From NCBI GenBank assembly GCA_041581405.1, contig JBFIDI010000330.1, positions 1-6,607 of the forward strand: a stretch of DNA of 6,607 nucleotides, in the 5' to 3' direction. The DNA comes from CAISIP01 sp041581405. GTDB taxonomy: Bacteria > Pseudomonadota > Gammaproteobacteria > Burkholderiales > Burkholderiaceae_C. This document shows, piece by piece, positions 6,114 through 6,607 of the stretch; position 1 is the first letter of the stretch, and each line of letters begins with the position of its first letter. The position numbers were made by a program, and so were the translations under genes. The notes under the pieces are model-generated. The model had not been told where the DNA came from, made no database searches, and saw nothing but the letters and a program-made list of their open reading frames with translations.

Positions 6114-6607
6114 ATGAAGAATTTGAATAAAGTGGCTATGCTGTTCGCTACCGTGGCGCTCGCAACTGCCGCCAGTGCACAGACCGTCGACAACTGGCGC
6201 AATGGCGCTGGCGACGCCGTCTGGAAAAACGGCAGCAACGACCTTTGCTGGCGTAACAGTGCCTGGACCCCGGCTACGGCTGCAGTGGGTTGTGACGGCG
6301 CCATCGTGGCTCCGAAGGCTGCTCCCGCACCTGCTCCTGCTCCGGCACCTGCTCCGGCACCCCGCGCTGCACCTGCTCCGGCACCTGCCCCCGCAGCTGC
6401 TCCGGCTCCTGCCCCGGCACCTGCCCCGGCACCCCCGCCGCCCGCAGCCACCAAAGTGACCTACGCTGCTGACGCTTTCTTCGACTTCGACAAGTCGGTG
6501 CTCAAGCCTGAAGGCAAGGCCAAGCTGGACGATCTGATCGGCAAGGTCAAGGGTATCAACCTGGAAGTCGTGATCGCTGTGGGTCACACCGACTCCATCG
6601 GTACCGA
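6114..6607 (+). CDS. ompA: OmpA-family outer-membrane/peptidoglycan-binding protein without barrel, 3' end cut by window edge
   Basis: The window holds 164 codons and two bases. Residues 1-22 are a signal peptide (MKNLNK, hydrophobic core, ASA before Q23), so the protein is exported. The mature N-terminus is short (23-62, QTVDNW to CDG), with Cys45 and Cys60 able to form a disulfide, and there is no room for an eight-strand barrel. A long Ala-Pro linker (69-112) leads into the OmpA C-terminal domain: FFDFDKS (122-128), LKPEG (130-134) and VGHTDSIGT (156-164). Asp160 corresponds to the Asp that binds diaminopimelate of peptidoglycan; the partner Arg motif lies past the edge. The layout resembles Bordetella OmpA. 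Alanine codons are mostly GCT, GCA and GCC, with almost no GCG, unlike the neighbouring genes; this and the strong ribosome site suggest high expression. Confidence 0.93.
   Translation, partial: MKNLNKVAMLFATVALATAASAQTVDNWRNGAGDAVWKNGSNDLCWRNSAWTPATAAVGCDGAIVAPKAAPAPAPAPAPAPAPRAAPAPAPAPAAAPAPAPAPAPAPPPPAATKVTYAADAFFDFDKSVLKPEGKAKLDDLIGKVKGINLEVVIAVGHTDSIGT
6318..6449 (+). repeat. Ala-Pro linker coded by degenerate 12-base tandem repeats
   Basis: This stretch encodes about 44 residues, almost all alternating Ala and Pro, interrupted by Arg84 and ending in four prolines. The 12-base unit GCA-CCT-GCY-CCG occurs exactly at 6345, 6369 and 6417, with one- or two-base variants at 6327, 6381 and 6405. 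Such runs form a stiff extended rod that could span from the membrane-side N-terminus to the peptidoglycan-binding domain. The near-identical units make length change by slippage or recombination plausible. Confidence 0.85.

Larger units (their letters stand above)
6037..6117 (+). other. 26-codon upstream ORF whose stop overlaps the ompA start
   Basis: An ATG at 6037 opens 26 codons (starting MRLVAVTWRVQRF) and ends with a TGA sharing bases with the ompA ATG in an ATGA overlap. A second in-frame ATG at 6094 would give the seven-residue MSRQGES. Its first ATG falls at the transcription start predicted from the -10 candidate, so if translated it could be leaderless. No ribosome site precedes it, and ompA has its own strong one within this ORF. 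No function is recognised. Confidence 0.2.

Noticed and set aside
6318..6449. CRISPR or mobile repeat
   Set aside because: The repeats are contiguous, in frame and encode an Ala-Pro linker inside ompA; there are no spacers.
5886..6587. Minus-strand frames opposite ompA (233 and 133 residues)
   Set aside because: Their Gly-Ala and Arg-Gly-Cys repeats are only the reverse complement of the Ala-Pro repeat of ompA.

Overview
The window looks like a core chromosomal segment of a high-GC betaproteobacterium. The best fit is family Alcaligenaceae (the Bordetella/Achromobacter group). Three things point there: the gene order gyrA-serC-pheA-tyrA-aroA with a divergent ompA; the OmpA protein, which lacks a barrel and starts its mature part with QTVDNW, as I recall for Bordetella OmpA; and TyrA and AroA N-termini (MFEQLGLIG, and an early LDLP-type motif) that match my memory of Bordetella proteins. 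The genus cannot be fixed from this sequence alone.

Layout. Positions 1-5889 hold a tightly packed minus-strand cluster. Read in its own direction it runs gyrA (5889 to 3235), serC (3170 to 2040), pheA (2011 to 926), tyrA (904 to 32), then the first nine codons of aroA (29 to the window edge). The gaps are 64, 28, 21 and 2 bases, and no intrinsic terminator is visible in any of them, so co-transcription is likely. A 224-base divergent intergenic region (5890-6113) separates gyrA from ompA, which runs rightward from 6114 and is cut by the window end after 164 codons.

How the genes work together. AroA makes EPSP, the last-but-one step to chorismate. PheA (chorismate mutase/prephenate dehydratase with an ACT domain) turns chorismate into prephenate and then phenylpyruvate. 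TyrA oxidises prephenate to 4-hydroxyphenylpyruvate. SerC supplies phosphoserine and also acts in pyridoxal-phosphate synthesis; PLP is the cofactor of the aminotransferases that finish Phe and Tyr. GyrA is the DNA-cleaving subunit of gyrase, and its link to this amino-acid cluster is positional. OmpA is an abundant-type periplasmic/outer-membrane peptidoglycan-binding protein.

I found no mobile element, CRISPR array, RNA gene or defence/toxin module, and no clear new system. The points worth a second look are local: Gln-Ser instead of Ser-Ala at the quinolone hot spot of GyrA; Ser in place of the usual Asp at the nucleotide-selecting position of TyrA; a 12-base tandem repeat behind an expanded Ala-Pro linker in the barrel-less OmpA; a 26-codon upstream ORF whose stop overlaps the ompA start and whose ATG lies at the predicted transcription start; and a 9-codon relay ORF bridging pheA and tyrA.
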